Shown here: positions 54,789 to 64,000 of the stretch, in pieces
How the letters are laid out: each line of letters starts with the position of its first letter
Numbering within the stretch: the stretch's first letter is position 1
Origin: Martelella mediterranea
GTDB taxonomy: Bacteria > Pseudomonadota > Alphaproteobacteria > Rhizobiales > Rhizobiaceae
NCBI GenBank assembly: GCA_003001975.1
Contig: PVUG01000006.1
Location: 62,001 to 126,000 of the forward strand
DNA length: 64,000 bases
Direction of reading: 5' to 3'
Made by a program: the position numbers and the translations under genes
The notes under the pieces: generated by a model
What the model was told of the DNA's origin: nothing
The model's database searches: none
Seen by the model: the letters and a program-made list of their open reading frames with translations, nothing else

Positions 54789-57122
54789 TCAGGTGCCGTC
54801 GGGCAGTTTGTAGGCGAGAATATAGTCGCCCGTCTTGGTGCCGACGGAGCCGTGACCGCCGGCCACGATCAGCACATATTGCGTGCCGTCGCTGGTCTCG
54901 TAGGTCATCGGCGTTGCCTGACCGCCGGCGGGCAGGCGGGCTTCCCACAGCTGTTCACCGGACGTCAGGTCATAGCCGCGGATGTAGTTATCCATGGCCG
55001 CACCGAGGAAGGCGACGCCGCCCTTGGTGATGATCGGCCCGCCGATACCGGGCACGCCCATCCTGATCTTGAGACCCAGCGGGTTCATGTCCTGGATCGT
55101 GCCGTTCTTGTGCTTCCAGACGATTTCGCCGGTCGTCAGGTCGGCGCCTGCAACATAACCCCATGGCGGTGCCTGGCAGGGCACGCCGAGCGGACCGAGC
55201 AAGGTGGTGAAGGCCACGGCATAGGGTGAGCCATTGTTGGAGTTGATGCCTTGCGTTGGCGCGCCCGGCTTGCTCTTGGGCACCAGTGTGGAGGTGTATG
55301 CCATGTAAACCGGCATGGCGAACATCACCTGGCGTTCCGGGTCGACGGCCACCGAACCCCAGTTCAGCGTGCCGAAATTGCCGGGATAGACAATCGTGCC
55401 GTTGGTTGACGGCGGCGTGTAGCGGCCTTCGTAGTTATACTGCTTCAGCTTGATCCGGCAGGCGAGCTGATCGAGCAGCGAGGCGCCCCACATGTCCCTG
55501 CCGGTCAGTTTCGGCGGCTTGAAGGAAAGCGCGGAAACCGGCTGTGTCGGCGACAGGTTTTCACCCTCAAGGCCACCATTCTGCGGGGCCGGTTCTTCGG
55601 TGACCGGCAGGATCGGTTCGCCGGTTTCGCGGTTCAGCACGAACACCTCGCCCTGTTTGGTCGGCATCACCAGTGCCGGCACGGTCTCGCCGTCGATCGT
55701 CAGATCGAGGAGCGGCGGCTGGGCCGGCACGTCCATGTCCCAGAGGTCATGATGCACGCCCTGGAAAACCCATGCCGGTTCCCCGGTCTCGACATCGAGC
55801 GCGGTTACCGAGGAAGAATATTTTTCCTCCGAGGGCGAACGGTTGAGGCCGATCTGGTCCGGCACGCGGTTGCCGAAGGGCACATAAACGAGGCCCAGAT
55901 CGCTGTCGCCGGACATCACCGACCAGCTGTTCGGCGAATTCCTGGTATAGGTCTCGTCCGGGCCGATCGGCGCGGTCCGGTCCGGATTGCCGGTGTCGAA
56001 ATTCCAGATCAGTTCACCGGTATCGATGTCATAGGCGCGGATGACGCCAGACGGGCTCTGGGTGGAATAATTGTCGTTGACCGCGCCGCCGACGATAATC
56101 TTGCCGGCAATGGCAAGAGGCGCGGAGGTCGAATAATAATAGCCCTGCGTCTTGTAGGGCATATTGGTTTCAAGGTGCAGCGTGCCGTTGTCGGCAAAAT
56201 CCTCGCAGATCGTGCCGTCTTCGGCATTGAGCGCGATCAGGCGGGCATCCGAAGTCGGCAGGTAGACACGGGTCTTGCAGCGCTCGCCCTCGGCCAAGTC
56301 CGGGTCGTCATAATAGGTGACGCCGCGGCAGGTCTGGTGCTGGCGGTTGCCATCGACCGGGACTTGCGGGTCAAACTTCCATTTCTGATCGCCGGTCTTG
56401 GCATCAAACGCCATCGCCCAGCTGTGCGGCGTGCACACATAAAGCGTGTCGCCTATCATCAGCGGCGTGTTTTCATAGGTCGTCTCGACAACGTCATTCG
56501 GGCCTTTCATGTCGCCGGTCTGGATTTGCCAGGCCAGTTCCAGGTTACCGACATTGTCGGGGGTGATCTGGTCGAGCGGCGAATAGCGCTGGCCTTTTTC
56601 CGAGCGGCCATAGGCATGCCATTCATCGGCGGGCACGCGCTCGCTTGCCGAAGCATCGGCGTTGCGAATGCCGGGAAGCGAACCGTTGATTGCATGGGGA
56701 TCGGTGAAAAGTGAAATGGTCGCAACGATGATCGACAGGGCCACGGCGCCGGCAAGCGGCCAGGGGCCGCCGCGGGCAGCGGGTTTTTGTTCGGGAAAAC
56801 CATACTGGTCACGCAGGATTGGCCGGCGGACCCAGGGCAGGAACATCCACAGGCCGAGAAGCACGACCAGCCCGCCGCGCGCGCCAAGCTGCCACCAGTC
56901 GAAACCGACCTCAAGCAGCGCCCATGCAAGCGTCACCAGAATGGTTGCCCCGTAAACCCAGTAGGCGAGGGGATTGCGCGTGAAAATGAGAAAGGCGGTC
57001 GCCAGAAAGGCAACGCCCGCAATCAGATAAAACCAGCTGCCGCCGAGCACGATCAGCCAGATGCCGCCACCGCCTAAAAACAGGCCGATGGCTGCGAAGA
57101 TCAATGTTGTCAGCACGATCAT
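54789..57122 (-). CDS. Membrane-bound PQQ glucose/quinate-type dehydrogenase
   Basis: 777-residue inner-membrane quinoprotein of the glucose/quinate/shikimate dehydrogenase group. Five TM segments occupy residues about 1-140, and the periplasmic eight-bladed propeller follows with typical stretches DEWHAYGRSEKGQRYSPL, LAWQIQTGD, CRGVTYYDD and the blade tryptophan-docking motifs such as MWGASLLDQLACRI (in part). It oxidises an aldose or alicyclic acid and feeds ubiquinone. The ATG at 57122 has GGGAG upstream. Substrate (glucose or quinate) cannot be decided by eye. Confidence 0.92.
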   Translation of the reverse strand: MIVLTTLIFAAIGLFLGGGGIWLIVLGGSWFYLIAGVAFLATAFLIFTRNPLAYWVYGATILVTLAWALLEVGFDWWQLGARGGLVVLLGLWMFLPWVRRPILRDQYGFPEQKPAARGGPWPLAGAVALSIIVATISLFTDPHAINGSLPGIRNADASASERVPADEWHAYGRSEKGQRYSPLDQITPDNVGNLELAWQIQTGDMKGPNDVVETTYENTPLMIGDTLYVCTPHSWAMAFDAKTGDQKWKFDPQVPVDGNRQHQTCRGVTYYDDPDLAEGERCKTRVYLPTSDARLIALNAEDGTICEDFADNGTLHLETNMPYKTQGYYYSTSAPLAIAGKIIVGGAVNDNYSTQSPSGVIRAYDIDTGELIWNFDTGNPDRTAPIGPDETYTRNSPNSWSVMSGDSDLGLVYVPFGNRVPDQIGLNRSPSEEKYSSSVTALDVETGEPAWVFQGVHHDLWDMDVPAQPPLLDLTIDGETVPALVMPTKQGEVFVLNRETGEPILPVTEEPAPQNGGLEGENLSPTQPVSALSFKPPKLTGRDMWGASLLDQLACRIKLKQYNYEGRYTPPSTNGTIVYPGNFGTLNWGSVAVDPERQVMFAMPVYMAYTSTLVPKSKPGAPTQGINSNNGSPYAVAFTTLLGPLGVPCQAPPWGYVAGADLTTGEIVWKHKNGTIQDMNPLGLKIRMGVPGIGGPIITKGGVAFLGAAMDNYIRGYDLTSGEQLWEARLPAGGQATPMTYETSDGTQYVLIVAGGHGSVGTKTGDYILAYKLPDGT

Positions 57123-57310
57123 GATGAAAATCTCCCGAAACTGGAGCTTGTTTCCGGGGGATGGGGACGAAATTGAGAATGTAAATCGTAAGCAGATGCG
57201 TCCGCGCCGTCCCCCGGTCCGTTCAACGCATGCGCCGTTGGCAAGGCACACATCTTTGAATGGAACGGGAGCGGAGCGTTATTGTTCCGGGATATTTTGA
57301 AAGGTCGCGA

Positions 57311-58459
57311 TCAGAAACCGATCTTCGCAATAATGTCCCGGTCGATATCCTCGATATTGCGCTTGCCGCAGAGCGCCATCGTCACATCGAGTTCCTTGCG
57401 GAGGATATCGAGGGCGCGGGTGACGCCTTTTTTGCCCATGGCGCCGAGGCCGTAGAGATAGGGCCGGCCGATATAGGTGCCCTGAGCGCCGAGCGCCCGC
57501 GCCTTCAAAATGTCCTGGCCCGAGCGGATGCCGCCATCCATGTGGATTTCGATGTCGCCCTGCACGGCGTTGACGATTTCGGGCAGGACCGAGATCGAGG
57601 ACCGCGCGCCGTCAAGCTGGCGACCGCCGTGATTGGAGACGATGATCGCGTCGGCGCCGGTCTTTGCCGCCATTTTCGCGTCTTCGGCATCGAGAACGCC
57701 CTTCAGGATCAACGGTCCGCCCCAGCGCTCCTTGATCCATTCGACATCGGACCAGGAAAGCTTCGGGTCGAACTGCTCCGCCGTCCAGGTCGCAAGCGAG
57801 GACAGGTCGGAGGAGGCCGGCGCGTGGCCGACGATGTTGCGGAAGGTGCGGCGCCTGGTCTGCAGCATTTCCAGTGCCCAGAAGGGGCGGGTGCCCACCT
57901 GCCAGACATGTTTCGGGGTGAATTTCGGCGGCGTCGACAGCCCGTTGACGAGATCCTTGTGGCGCTGGCCGAGGATCTGCAGGTCGAGTGTGAGCACCAA
58001 TGCGCTGCAGTTCGCGGCCTTTGCGCGGCCGATCAGATCGCCGACAAAACCGCGATCCTTCATCACATAGAGCTGGAACCAGAAGGGGTCCTTGGTGTTT
58101 TCCGCCACATCCTCGATCGAGCAGACGCTCATGGTCGAAAGCGTGAAGGGAACGCCCGCCTGTTCCGCCGCCTGTGCCGCGAGAATTTCCCCATCGGCGT
58201 GCTGCATGCCGCAAAGCCCGGTCGGGGCAAGCGCAACCGGCATGGAAACCTTGCGGCCGATCATCGTGGTTTCGAGCGAACGGTCGGTCATGTCGACGAG
58301 CACGCGCTGACGCAGGTTGATCTTTGAAAAATCCGCCTCGTTGGCGCGATAGGTGCTTTCCGTCCACGCACCAGAATCGGCATAGTCGAAAAACATCTTC
58401 GGCACGCGCCATTTCGCGCGCTTCTTCAGGTCGGCAATGGTCAACGGCTCTGAAAACAT
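57311..58459 (-). CDS. lldD: FMN-dependent L-lactate dehydrogenase
   Basis: 382-residue alpha-hydroxy-acid oxidizing flavoprotein. FMN and active-site landmarks are PVALAPTGLCGMQHADGEI (in part), QLYVMKDRG, TLDLQILGQRHKD, LILKGVLDAEDA and the catalytic histidine in IIVSNHGGRQLDGA. The ATG at 58459 (MFSEPLTIAD) follows GGGAGGAG; a start six codons earlier has none. It is the LldD/LctD type that passes electrons to quinone. It lies 77 bases downstream of guaD on the same strand. Confidence 0.93.
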   Translation of the reverse strand: MFSEPLTIADLKKRAKWRVPKMFFDYADSGAWTESTYRANEADFSKINLRQRVLVDMTDRSLETTMIGRKVSMPVALAPTGLCGMQHADGEILAAQAAEQAGVPFTLSTMSVCSIEDVAENTKDPFWFQLYVMKDRGFVGDLIGRAKAANCSALVLTLDLQILGQRHKDLVNGLSTPPKFTPKHVWQVGTRPFWALEMLQTRRRTFRNIVGHAPASSDLSSLATWTAEQFDPKLSWSDVEWIKERWGGPLILKGVLDAEDAKMAAKTGADAIIVSNHGGRQLDGARSSISVLPEIVNAVQGDIEIHMDGGIRSGQDILKARALGAQGTYIGRPYLYGLGAMGKKGVTRALDILRKELDVTMALCGKRNIEDIDRDIIAKIGF

Positions 58460-58536
58460 GAGCTCCTCCCGCATCAAATATGAATTGTTTTATTACATAT
58501 GGGTAAGTGTCTGCCAACCGGCTTTTGTGTCCGGTG

Positions 58537-59847
58537 TCATAATCCGGATTTCAGCGGGCAGCCAGCCACATAGGTCTCCGCAATGGCTCTGTCGTCTCCC
58601 AATGTCTGCAACAGGAAAAGCTCTTCCGCAAGGGTGGTGACCACGTCCATTTTCAGTGCCATGGCCGGTGTGGCGCGGGCATCGAGCACCACGATATCGG
58701 CATCGCTGCCGGGCGCAAGCGTGCCGATCCGGTCTGAAAGCGACAGCGCTTCGGCATTGCCCCGGGTCATGTAGAAGAAACTCTCCAACGGATTGAGGCG
58801 TTCGCCGCGCAATTGCTGGACCTTGTAGGCCTCGTCCATTGTCTTCAGCATGGAATAGCTGGTGCCGCCGCCGATATCGGTGGCAACGGCAATGCGCACG
58901 GGGTTGTCGCGCCGCTCATATTCCTTGAAGGGAAACAGGCCGGAGCCGAGGAACAGGTTCGAGGTCGGGCAATGCACCGCCACAGCGCCGGTCTCGTGCA
59001 GCACATCGCGTTCGCGTTCGGACAGATGAATGGCGTGACCAAGCAGGGTCTTTGCGCCCAAGAGGTCGTAACGCGCATAGATATCCGTATAGTCCTGCGC
59101 TTCCGGGTAGAGTTCCAGCGCGCGGGCGATCTCGGCGGTGTTTTCGGAAAGATGCGTCTGGATATGGAGGTCGGGAAATTCCCGCGCCAGCGCTCCGGTC
59201 ACCTCCATCTGTTCATGCGAGGAGGTCAGCGCGAAGCGCGGCGAGATGACCACATGATTGCGCGCCTTGCCGTGCCAGTCGGCAATCACGGCCTTTGTGT
59301 CGTCATAGGCCGTTTGCGGCGTGTCGGTCAGCGCCTCCGGTGCGTTGCAGTCCATCAGCACCTTGCCGCCGAGCATCAGCATGTTGCGCCGTGTTGCCTC
59401 TGCAAAATAGGCGTCGGCGGAGGCCTTGTGCACGGAGCAATAGGCAACGGCCGTGGTCGTGCCCTGGCGGATCATCTCGTCAAAGAAGGCGACGGCAATC
59501 CCGGCGCCATGGGCAGGGTCGGCAAAGCGCTGTTCCTCGACAAAGGTGTAGGTGTTCAACCATTCCAGAAGATTGGCGGCATAGGAGCCGATCACCTGCA
59601 TCTGCGGAAAATGCAGATGGGTGTCGATCAGGCCGGGCAGGATCAGGTTCGGGCGATGGTCGACGATCTCCGCGCCTTCCGGCGCATCCAGCAGGACGGT
59701 TTCAAATGGCCCGAACGCTAAAATGCGGCCCTCTGAAATCAGCAGGCCGCCATCATCTTCGTACTCATAGCTCTCGGTGTCCGCGATGGACAGAGGCCGG
59801 CGGTTGAAGCTCAGGAGCCGGCCTCTCAATATGCGTGGTGGTGTCAT
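58537..59847 (-). CDS. guaD: Guanine deaminase
   Basis: 436-residue zinc amidohydrolase that converts guanine to xanthine. Metal and substrate landmarks are PGLIDTHLHFPQM, HAIHLSERERDV, CPTSNLFLGSGLFPF (in part) and the aspartate in ATDIGGGTSYSM. It is coupled to puuD by a four-base ATGA overlap. With xdhB, xdhC and puuD it forms a guanine-to-urate breakdown route. Confidence 0.94.
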   Translation of the reverse strand: MTPPRILRGRLLSFNRRPLSIADTESYEYEDDGGLLISEGRILAFGPFETVLLDAPEGAEIVDHRPNLILPGLIDTHLHFPQMQVIGSYAANLLEWLNTYTFVEEQRFADPAHGAGIAVAFFDEMIRQGTTTAVAYCSVHKASADAYFAEATRRNMLMLGGKVLMDCNAPEALTDTPQTAYDDTKAVIADWHGKARNHVVISPRFALTSSHEQMEVTGALAREFPDLHIQTHLSENTAEIARALELYPEAQDYTDIYARYDLLGAKTLLGHAIHLSERERDVLHETGAVAVHCPTSNLFLGSGLFPFKEYERRDNPVRIAVATDIGGGTSYSMLKTMDEAYKVQQLRGERLNPLESFFYMTRGNAEALSLSDRIGTLAPGSDADIVVLDARATPAMALKMDVVTTLAEELFLLQTLGDDRAIAETYVAGCPLKSGL

Positions 59848-61085
59848 TCAGCCTTCTTTCCGCTGACACTGGACTGGTACCAGGCGACCAGTTTTTGCCG
59901 CTCCTCATCCGTCATGCTGGTGACGTTACCGGGCGGCATAGCATGGCTGCGGCCGGCCTGCAGGTAAATCTGTCCGGCGCGGGCGGCAATCTCGGCATCC
60001 GTCTCGAAACGGACATTGAAGGGCGGGCGATGGATGCCCTCCCAGACGGGTTCGGCCGCATGACACATGGAACAGCGCGTCGAGACGACCTCTTTTACCG
60101 AGGCGAAATGCGGATCCTCGGCGAATTTCTCGAAGGCGGGCGCGACCGCCATGTTCGGGTCCTCGGCCTTGAACAGTTTCGGCGATGTGGAAAGCCACAT
60201 CATCAGGATGAAGATGATCGCCGTCAGCAGCCATGTCCAGTTGGGCTGGCCTTTGCGGGCATGCATGGTGTTGAAATAATGCCGGATCGTGACGCCCATC
60301 AGGAATACGAGCGCGGCAATCACCCAGTTGAAGGTGGTGGCAAACGCCAGCGGATAGTGGTTCGACAGCATGAAGAAGATGACCGGCAGGGTCAGGTAGT
60401 TGTTATGCGTCGAGCGCTGCTTGGCTTCCTTGCCGAGCTTCGGGTCCGGCGTGCGCCCGGCCTTCAGGTCGGCGACCACGATCTTCTGGTTGGGAATGAT
60501 CACGAAGAACACGTTCGCCGTCATGATCGTTGCGGTGAATGCGCCCATATGCAGGAAGGCCGCGCGGCCGGTAAACACATGGGTATAGCCCCAGGCCATC
60601 AGGATCAGCAGCACGTAAAGCAGCAGCATCAGCCCGACCGTGTGCTTGCCGAGCGGCGATTTGCACAGATAGTGGTAGAACAGCCAGCCGATCGACAGCG
60701 AGGCGAGCGAGATCAGGATGGCGATGGGCGCGGAGACGTCGAGGACACTGCGATTGACCAGAAACAGGTCCGCCCCGCCATAATAGACCAGCACCAGCAT
60801 CAGGAAGCCGGAAACCCAGGTCATGTAGGATTCCCACTTGAACCATACCAGGTGTTCCGGCATGCGCTCGGGCGCAACCATATATTTCTGGATATTGTAA
60901 AAACCGCCGCCGTGGACCTGCCATTCCTCGCCGGTCACGCCTGCCGGCATGCCCGGACGCGCGATCAGTCCCAGATCCAGCGCGATGAAGTAGAAGGACG
61001 AGCCGATCCAGGCAATCGCCGTGACGACATGCAGCCAGCGCACTGCAAATTGCGCCCATTCCCAGAAAATGGCCAGTTCAAACAT
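59844..61085 (-). CDS. puuD: PuuD-type urate oxidase with cytochrome c domain
   Basis: 413-residue membrane protein: eight or so TM segments of the DUF989 urate hydroxylase type (EWAQFAVRWLHVVTAIAWIGSSFYF, in part), then a C-terminal cytochrome c domain with CSMCHAAEP and the later methionine ligand in AMPPGNVTSM. It would oxidise urate to 5-hydroxyisourate and hand electrons to the respiratory chain through its own heme. The ATG at 61085 (MFELAIFWEW) is chosen. Operon with guaD, 97 bases after xdhC. Confidence 0.92.
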   Translation of the reverse strand: MFELAIFWEWAQFAVRWLHVVTAIAWIGSSFYFIALDLGLIARPGMPAGVTGEEWQVHGGGFYNIQKYMVAPERMPEHLVWFKWESYMTWVSGFLMLVLVYYGGADLFLVNRSVLDVSAPIAILISLASLSIGWLFYHYLCKSPLGKHTVGLMLLLYVLLILMAWGYTHVFTGRAAFLHMGAFTATIMTANVFFVIIPNQKIVVADLKAGRTPDPKLGKEAKQRSTHNNYLTLPVIFFMLSNHYPLAFATTFNWVIAALVFLMGVTIRHYFNTMHARKGQPNWTWLLTAIIFILMMWLSTSPKLFKAEDPNMAVAPAFEKFAEDPHFASVKEVVSTRCSMCHAAEPVWEGIHRPPFNVRFETDAEIAARAGQIYLQAGRSHAMPPGNVTSMTDEERQKLVAWYQSSVSGKKAE

Positions 61086-61182
61086 AAATTGTGCCCCCAA
61101 TCATCATATGCGGGAATGATGCGAAATTTCCGTGCGAAAAAAAAGTGCCGGAATGCAAAGAAGATAAATTCTTCGAGGCTTT

Positions 61183-62019
61183 TCAGGTCTTTGCCCGTTC
61201 TGCGGGCAGCGTGCCTGCTTTTGCGGCACAAATGACGTGGATAAGTTCCGATGCAACCAGCGCGGCAATCACCGCCGGGCGTTTGTCGGCAACACCGGCG
61301 CCGATCGGCATGGTTAGCCTGGAAAGTGCAGCGTCACGCAGACCCTCCTTGCGCGTGTAGCGCATGAAAGTCGCCCGCTTTGTCTTCGAGCCGATCATGC
61401 CGCAATAGGCGAGATCATCGCGTTTCAGCGCTTCCGTGGCGATCAGGAAATCAAGCGCGTGGTCGTGGGTGAGGATGACGACAGCGCTGCCGGCGGGCAT
61501 GCGGGCAATTTCCGCTTCCGGCATCGGCGAAAGGCAAAGCTGGATGTTGTCGGGTAGCGGCCCGGCCATGTCGGGCCGCGTCTCGATCACCGTGGTATTG
61601 AACGGCAGCGGGGCCAGTGCCCGGGCGAGTGCGATGCCGACATGGCCGCCGCCAAAGACGTAGATCGACGGTGCCGATTGCGCTTTTGCCGCGAGCGAAG
61701 ACAACAGCGCTTCGACGGTTCGCGCATCGGCCGCCTCAAAGGACAAAACCGTGCGTCCGCCGCAGCACTGGCCGATATCCGGTCCGAGCGGAATATCCAG
61801 CCGGTCCGGTGCCTCACGCCCGCTCAGCAGGCGGCGGGCATGGTCGATCGCGATATATTCAAGCTGGCCGCCGCCGATTGTCCCGCAGATCGTGTCCTTC
61901 GATACGGCCATCACCGCGCCTTCCTCGCGCGGCGTCGAGCCCCTGGCCTTGGCCACCGTGACGATGACGGAGGCCGGATGCTCTTGAAAAAAACGCCGGA
62001 ATGTCGCGGTCTCGTTCAT
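61183..62019 (-). CDS. xdhC: Xanthine dehydrogenase accessory protein XdhC
   Basis: 278-residue Moco-insertion protein for xanthine dehydrogenase. The N-terminal part has ARGSTPREEGAVM, TICGTIGGGQLEYIA and CCGGRTVLSF; the C-terminal Rossmann part has YVFGGGHVGIALARAL (in part) and YCGMIGSKTKRATFMR. The ATG at 62019 follows an AAGG site inside the end of xdhB, and an earlier start in frame overlaps that gene with no family match. The second XdhC of the window (19137-20153) serves the pao-like enzyme. Confidence 0.93.
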   Translation of the reverse strand: MNETATFRRFFQEHPASVIVTVAKARGSTPREEGAVMAVSKDTICGTIGGGQLEYIAIDHARRLLSGREAPDRLDIPLGPDIGQCCGGRTVLSFEAADARTVEALLSSLAAKAQSAPSIYVFGGGHVGIALARALAPLPFNTTVIETRPDMAGPLPDNIQLCLSPMPEAEIARMPAGSAVVILTHDHALDFLIATEALKRDDLAYCGMIGSKTKRATFMRYTRKEGLRDAALSRLTMPIGAGVADKRPAVIAALVASELIHVICAAKAGTLPAERAKT

Positions 62020-62024
62020 CGGAC

Positions 62025-64000
62025 TCACGCCTTCTTCATCCGCTCCACTGCCATCAGCACGCGCTCGGGCGTCGCTGGCGCATCGAGCCTCGGGCACACA
62101 CGGTAGTCGGCAATGCTGGCAACGGCCATGGAGATTGCCTCGAGTGCCGAAATCGCCAGCATGAAGGGCGGTTCGCCAACGGCTTTCGAGCGGCCGATGG
62201 TCGGTTCGATATTGTCGGAAAAATCGGTCAGTTTCACATTGAAGATTTTCGGCCGGTCAGAGGCGAGCGGGATCTTGTAGGTCGACGGCGCATGGGTGCG
62301 CAGCCGCCCCTTGTCGTCCCACCACAATTCCTCCGTCGTCAGCCAGCCGAGCCCCTGCACGAAGCCGCCCTCGATCTGGCCGATGTCGATGGCAGGGTTC
62401 AGTGAACGGCCTGCATCGTGGAGGATATCGGTGCGGTCGAACAGATATTCGCCGGTCAGCGTATCGATGGAAACCTCGGTGCAGGCCGCGCCATAGGCGA
62501 AATAGTAAAACGGCCGGCCTTTGCCCGCTGCGCGGTCCCAGTGGATTTTCGGGGTCTTGTAAAAACCGGCGGCTGAAAGCTGGATGCGGGCGAAATAGGC
62601 GGCCTTGATCAGGTCGGGGAAAGGAATTTCTTCCTTTCCGATGCGCACCCGGTTCGGCAGGAATTCGATCTCCTCCGGCGCAACCTTCCAGTTCTCCGCC
62701 GCAAAGGCGACCAGCCGGTCGCGGATCTGCATCGCGCCATTGTACGCGGCCATGCCGTTGAGGTCGGAGCCTGAGGAGGCGGCGGTGGCCGACGTGTTCG
62801 GCACCTTGCCGGTCGTCGTTGCGGTGATCTTCACCCGTTCGAGATCGATCTGGAACACGTCGGCGACGACCTGCGCCACCTTGATGTAAAGCCCCTGACC
62901 CATCTCCGTGCCGCCGTGATTGAGCTGCACCGAGCCGTCCTGATAGACATGAACCAGCGCGCCGGCCTGGTTGAAGGCGGTCATGGTGAAAGAAATGCCG
63001 AATTTTACCGGCGTCAGCGCGATGCCCTTCTTGATCACCGGACTGGTCTTGTTGAAATCGATGATGGCCTGACGGCGGGCGCGGTAATCGGACGAGGCTT
63101 CCAGCTCCTCGACCACGCGCAGGATGATATTGTCCTCCACCGTCTGGTGGTACGGCGTCACATCCCGGCCGGAGCCGTTGGGTCCGTAGAAATTGGCCTT
63201 GCGGATATCGAGCGGGTCCTTGCCGAGCGCATAGGCGATTTCCTCGACGATCCGCTCGCCCGCAAGCATGCCCTGCGGCCCGCCAAAACCGCGATAGGCG
63301 GTGTTCGAGCAGGTATGCGTCTTCAGCGGGCGCGAGACCATGTGGACGTTGGGAAAATAATACGAGCTGTCGGCGTGAAACAGCGTGCGGTCGGTCACCG
63401 GGCCGGAAAGGTCGGAGGAAAAGCCGCAGCGCGCCGCAAAGGTCGCGTCGACCGCTTCGATGACGCCGTCATCGTCAAAACCGACATCATAGAACGCCAC
63501 GAAATCGTGGCGCTTGCCGGTGATCATCATGTCTTCGTCGCGGTCGGGCCGCACCTTGATGGCGCGGTTCAGCTTTTTCGCGGCCAGTGCCGCAATCGCG
63601 GCAAAGCCGTTGCCCTGGGTTTCCTTGCCGCCGAAGCCGCCGCCCATGCGCCGCTGGTAAACGGTGACGGCGTTCGACGGGATATCGAGCACATGGCCGA
63701 CAATATGCTGGATTTCGCTTGGATGCTGGGTCGAAGACCAGACGGCAACCTCGTCATCCTCGCCGGGAATGGCGAGCGCGATCTGGCTTTCCAGATAAAA
63801 ATGCTCCTGCCCGCCGATCTCCATCTCGCTTGTGATCCGCCGCGGCGCGGATTTGAGCGCGCCCTGCGCATCGCCGCGCTTGAGCGTCATCGGCGTGATG
63901 ACATTGGGCGCATCATTGGCCAGCGCATCACGCACATTGGTCCAGTAGGGCAGGTCCTCATAGGTGATGTCGGCAAGCCCTGCTGCCGCACGCGCCTGAT
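62025..64000 (-). CDS. xdhB: Xanthine dehydrogenase molybdenum subunit (partial)
   Basis: C-terminal 658 residues visible; the gene enters from beyond the right edge (the frame reads GLADITYEDLPYWTNV up to base 64000). It has QEHFYLESQIALAIPGEDDE (in part), the Moco-binding MGGGFGGKETQ, CSNTAYRGFGGPQGM, NHGGTEMGQGLY and the catalytic glutamate in SKAVGEPPFMLAISAL. The GEPPFML form is typical of true xanthine dehydrogenases. It is followed directly by xdhC, guaranteeing cofactor loading. The FAD/iron-sulfur subunit xdhA is expected just outside the window. Confidence 0.95.
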   Translation of the reverse strand, partial: QARAAAGLADITYEDLPYWTNVRDALANDAPNVITPMTLKRGDAQGALKSAPRRITSEMEIGGQEHFYLESQIALAIPGEDDEVAVWSSTQHPSEIQHIVGHVLDIPSNAVTVYQRRMGGGFGGKETQGNGFAAIAALAAKKLNRAIKVRPDRDEDMMITGKRHDFVAFYDVGFDDDGVIEAVDATFAARCGFSSDLSGPVTDRTLFHADSSYYFPNVHMVSRPLKTHTCSNTAYRGFGGPQGMLAGERIVEEIAYALGKDPLDIRKANFYGPNGSGRDVTPYHQTVEDNIILRVVEELEASSDYRARRQAIIDFNKTSPVIKKGIALTPVKFGISFTMTAFNQAGALVHVYQDGSVQLNHGGTEMGQGLYIKVAQVVADVFQIDLERVKITATTTGKVPNTSATAASSGSDLNGMAAYNGAMQIRDRLVAFAAENWKVAPEEIEFLPNRVRIGKEEIPFPDLIKAAYFARIQLSAAGFYKTPKIHWDRAAGKGRPFYYFAYGAACTEVSIDTLTGEYLFDRTDILHDAGRSLNPAIDIGQIEGGFVQGLGWLTTEELWWDDKGRLRTHAPSTYKIPLASDRPKIFNVKLTDFSDNIEPTIGRSKAVGEPPFMLAISALEAISMAVASIADYRVCPRLDAPATPERVLMAVERMKKA

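Overview
The window looks like a piece of an alphaproteobacterial chromosome, most likely from the order Hyphomicrobiales (Rhizobiales). The reasons are the high-GC coding style, a rhizobial-type ExbB with a long N-terminal extension, a KduI/KduD plus TRAP uronate locus, a PuuD-type urate oxidase and a rhizobial-looking argG/sodB. The genus cannot be fixed from sequence alone. No tRNA, rRNA, CRISPR array, prophage or intact insertion sequence is visible.

Left part (about 0.15-28 kb): an accessory-looking run of small transcription regulators paired with redox enzymes or exporters. It holds an Rrf2 regulator with a thioredoxin-reductase-like flavoprotein and a GFA protein, a DMT exporter, an RND pump (adaptor plus permease), an O-methyltransferase, an epimerase-like protein, an MFS exporter, several short-chain dehydrogenases (SDRs) next to TetR, AraC or HxlR regulators, and a PQQ sugar dehydrogenase. 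It also holds an orphan response regulator and a five-gene paoABCD-like molybdo-flavo-iron-sulfur aldehyde oxidoreductase operon with its own maturation genes. One SDR carries a single-base frameshift. Several divergent promoters carry clear palindromes that probably bind the adjacent regulator.

Middle part (about 28.6-39.3 kb): a DUF3500 lipoprotein, a sensor kinase whose frame is broken by a third copy of TCGCA, and a complete TonB iron or heme uptake unit (ECF sigma factor, FecR anti-sigma factor, receptor, ExbB, ExbD, TonB), all reading the same way. Decayed remnants of an SDR, an IS3-type OrfA and an IS21-type IstB mark the borders. A 43-bp element occurs twice, upstream of the O-methyltransferase (8348) and upstream of the DUF3500 gene (28560).

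Right part (39.3-64 kb): a GntR-controlled uronate operon (TRAP dctPQM, yhcH-like, kduI, kduD) ending in a strong hairpin. It is followed by an M3 oligopeptidase, a MarR-Bcr/CflA efflux pair, a membrane protein of unknown role, argG, an SDR plus TfoX-like protein, riboflavin synthase, an iron superoxide dismutase, a membrane PQQ glucose-type dehydrogenase and an FMN L-lactate dehydrogenase. Last comes a leftward purine-degradation operon (xdhB-xdhC-puuD-guaD) whose xdhB runs off the right edge.

No wholly new system is evident. The most unusual signals are the TCGCA slip in the kinase, the shared 43-bp element, the separated two-component pair, the tandem TetR operators at 25541-25587 and an orphan plus-strand terminator-like hairpin at 54749. 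All operator, promoter and hairpin calls were made by eye.
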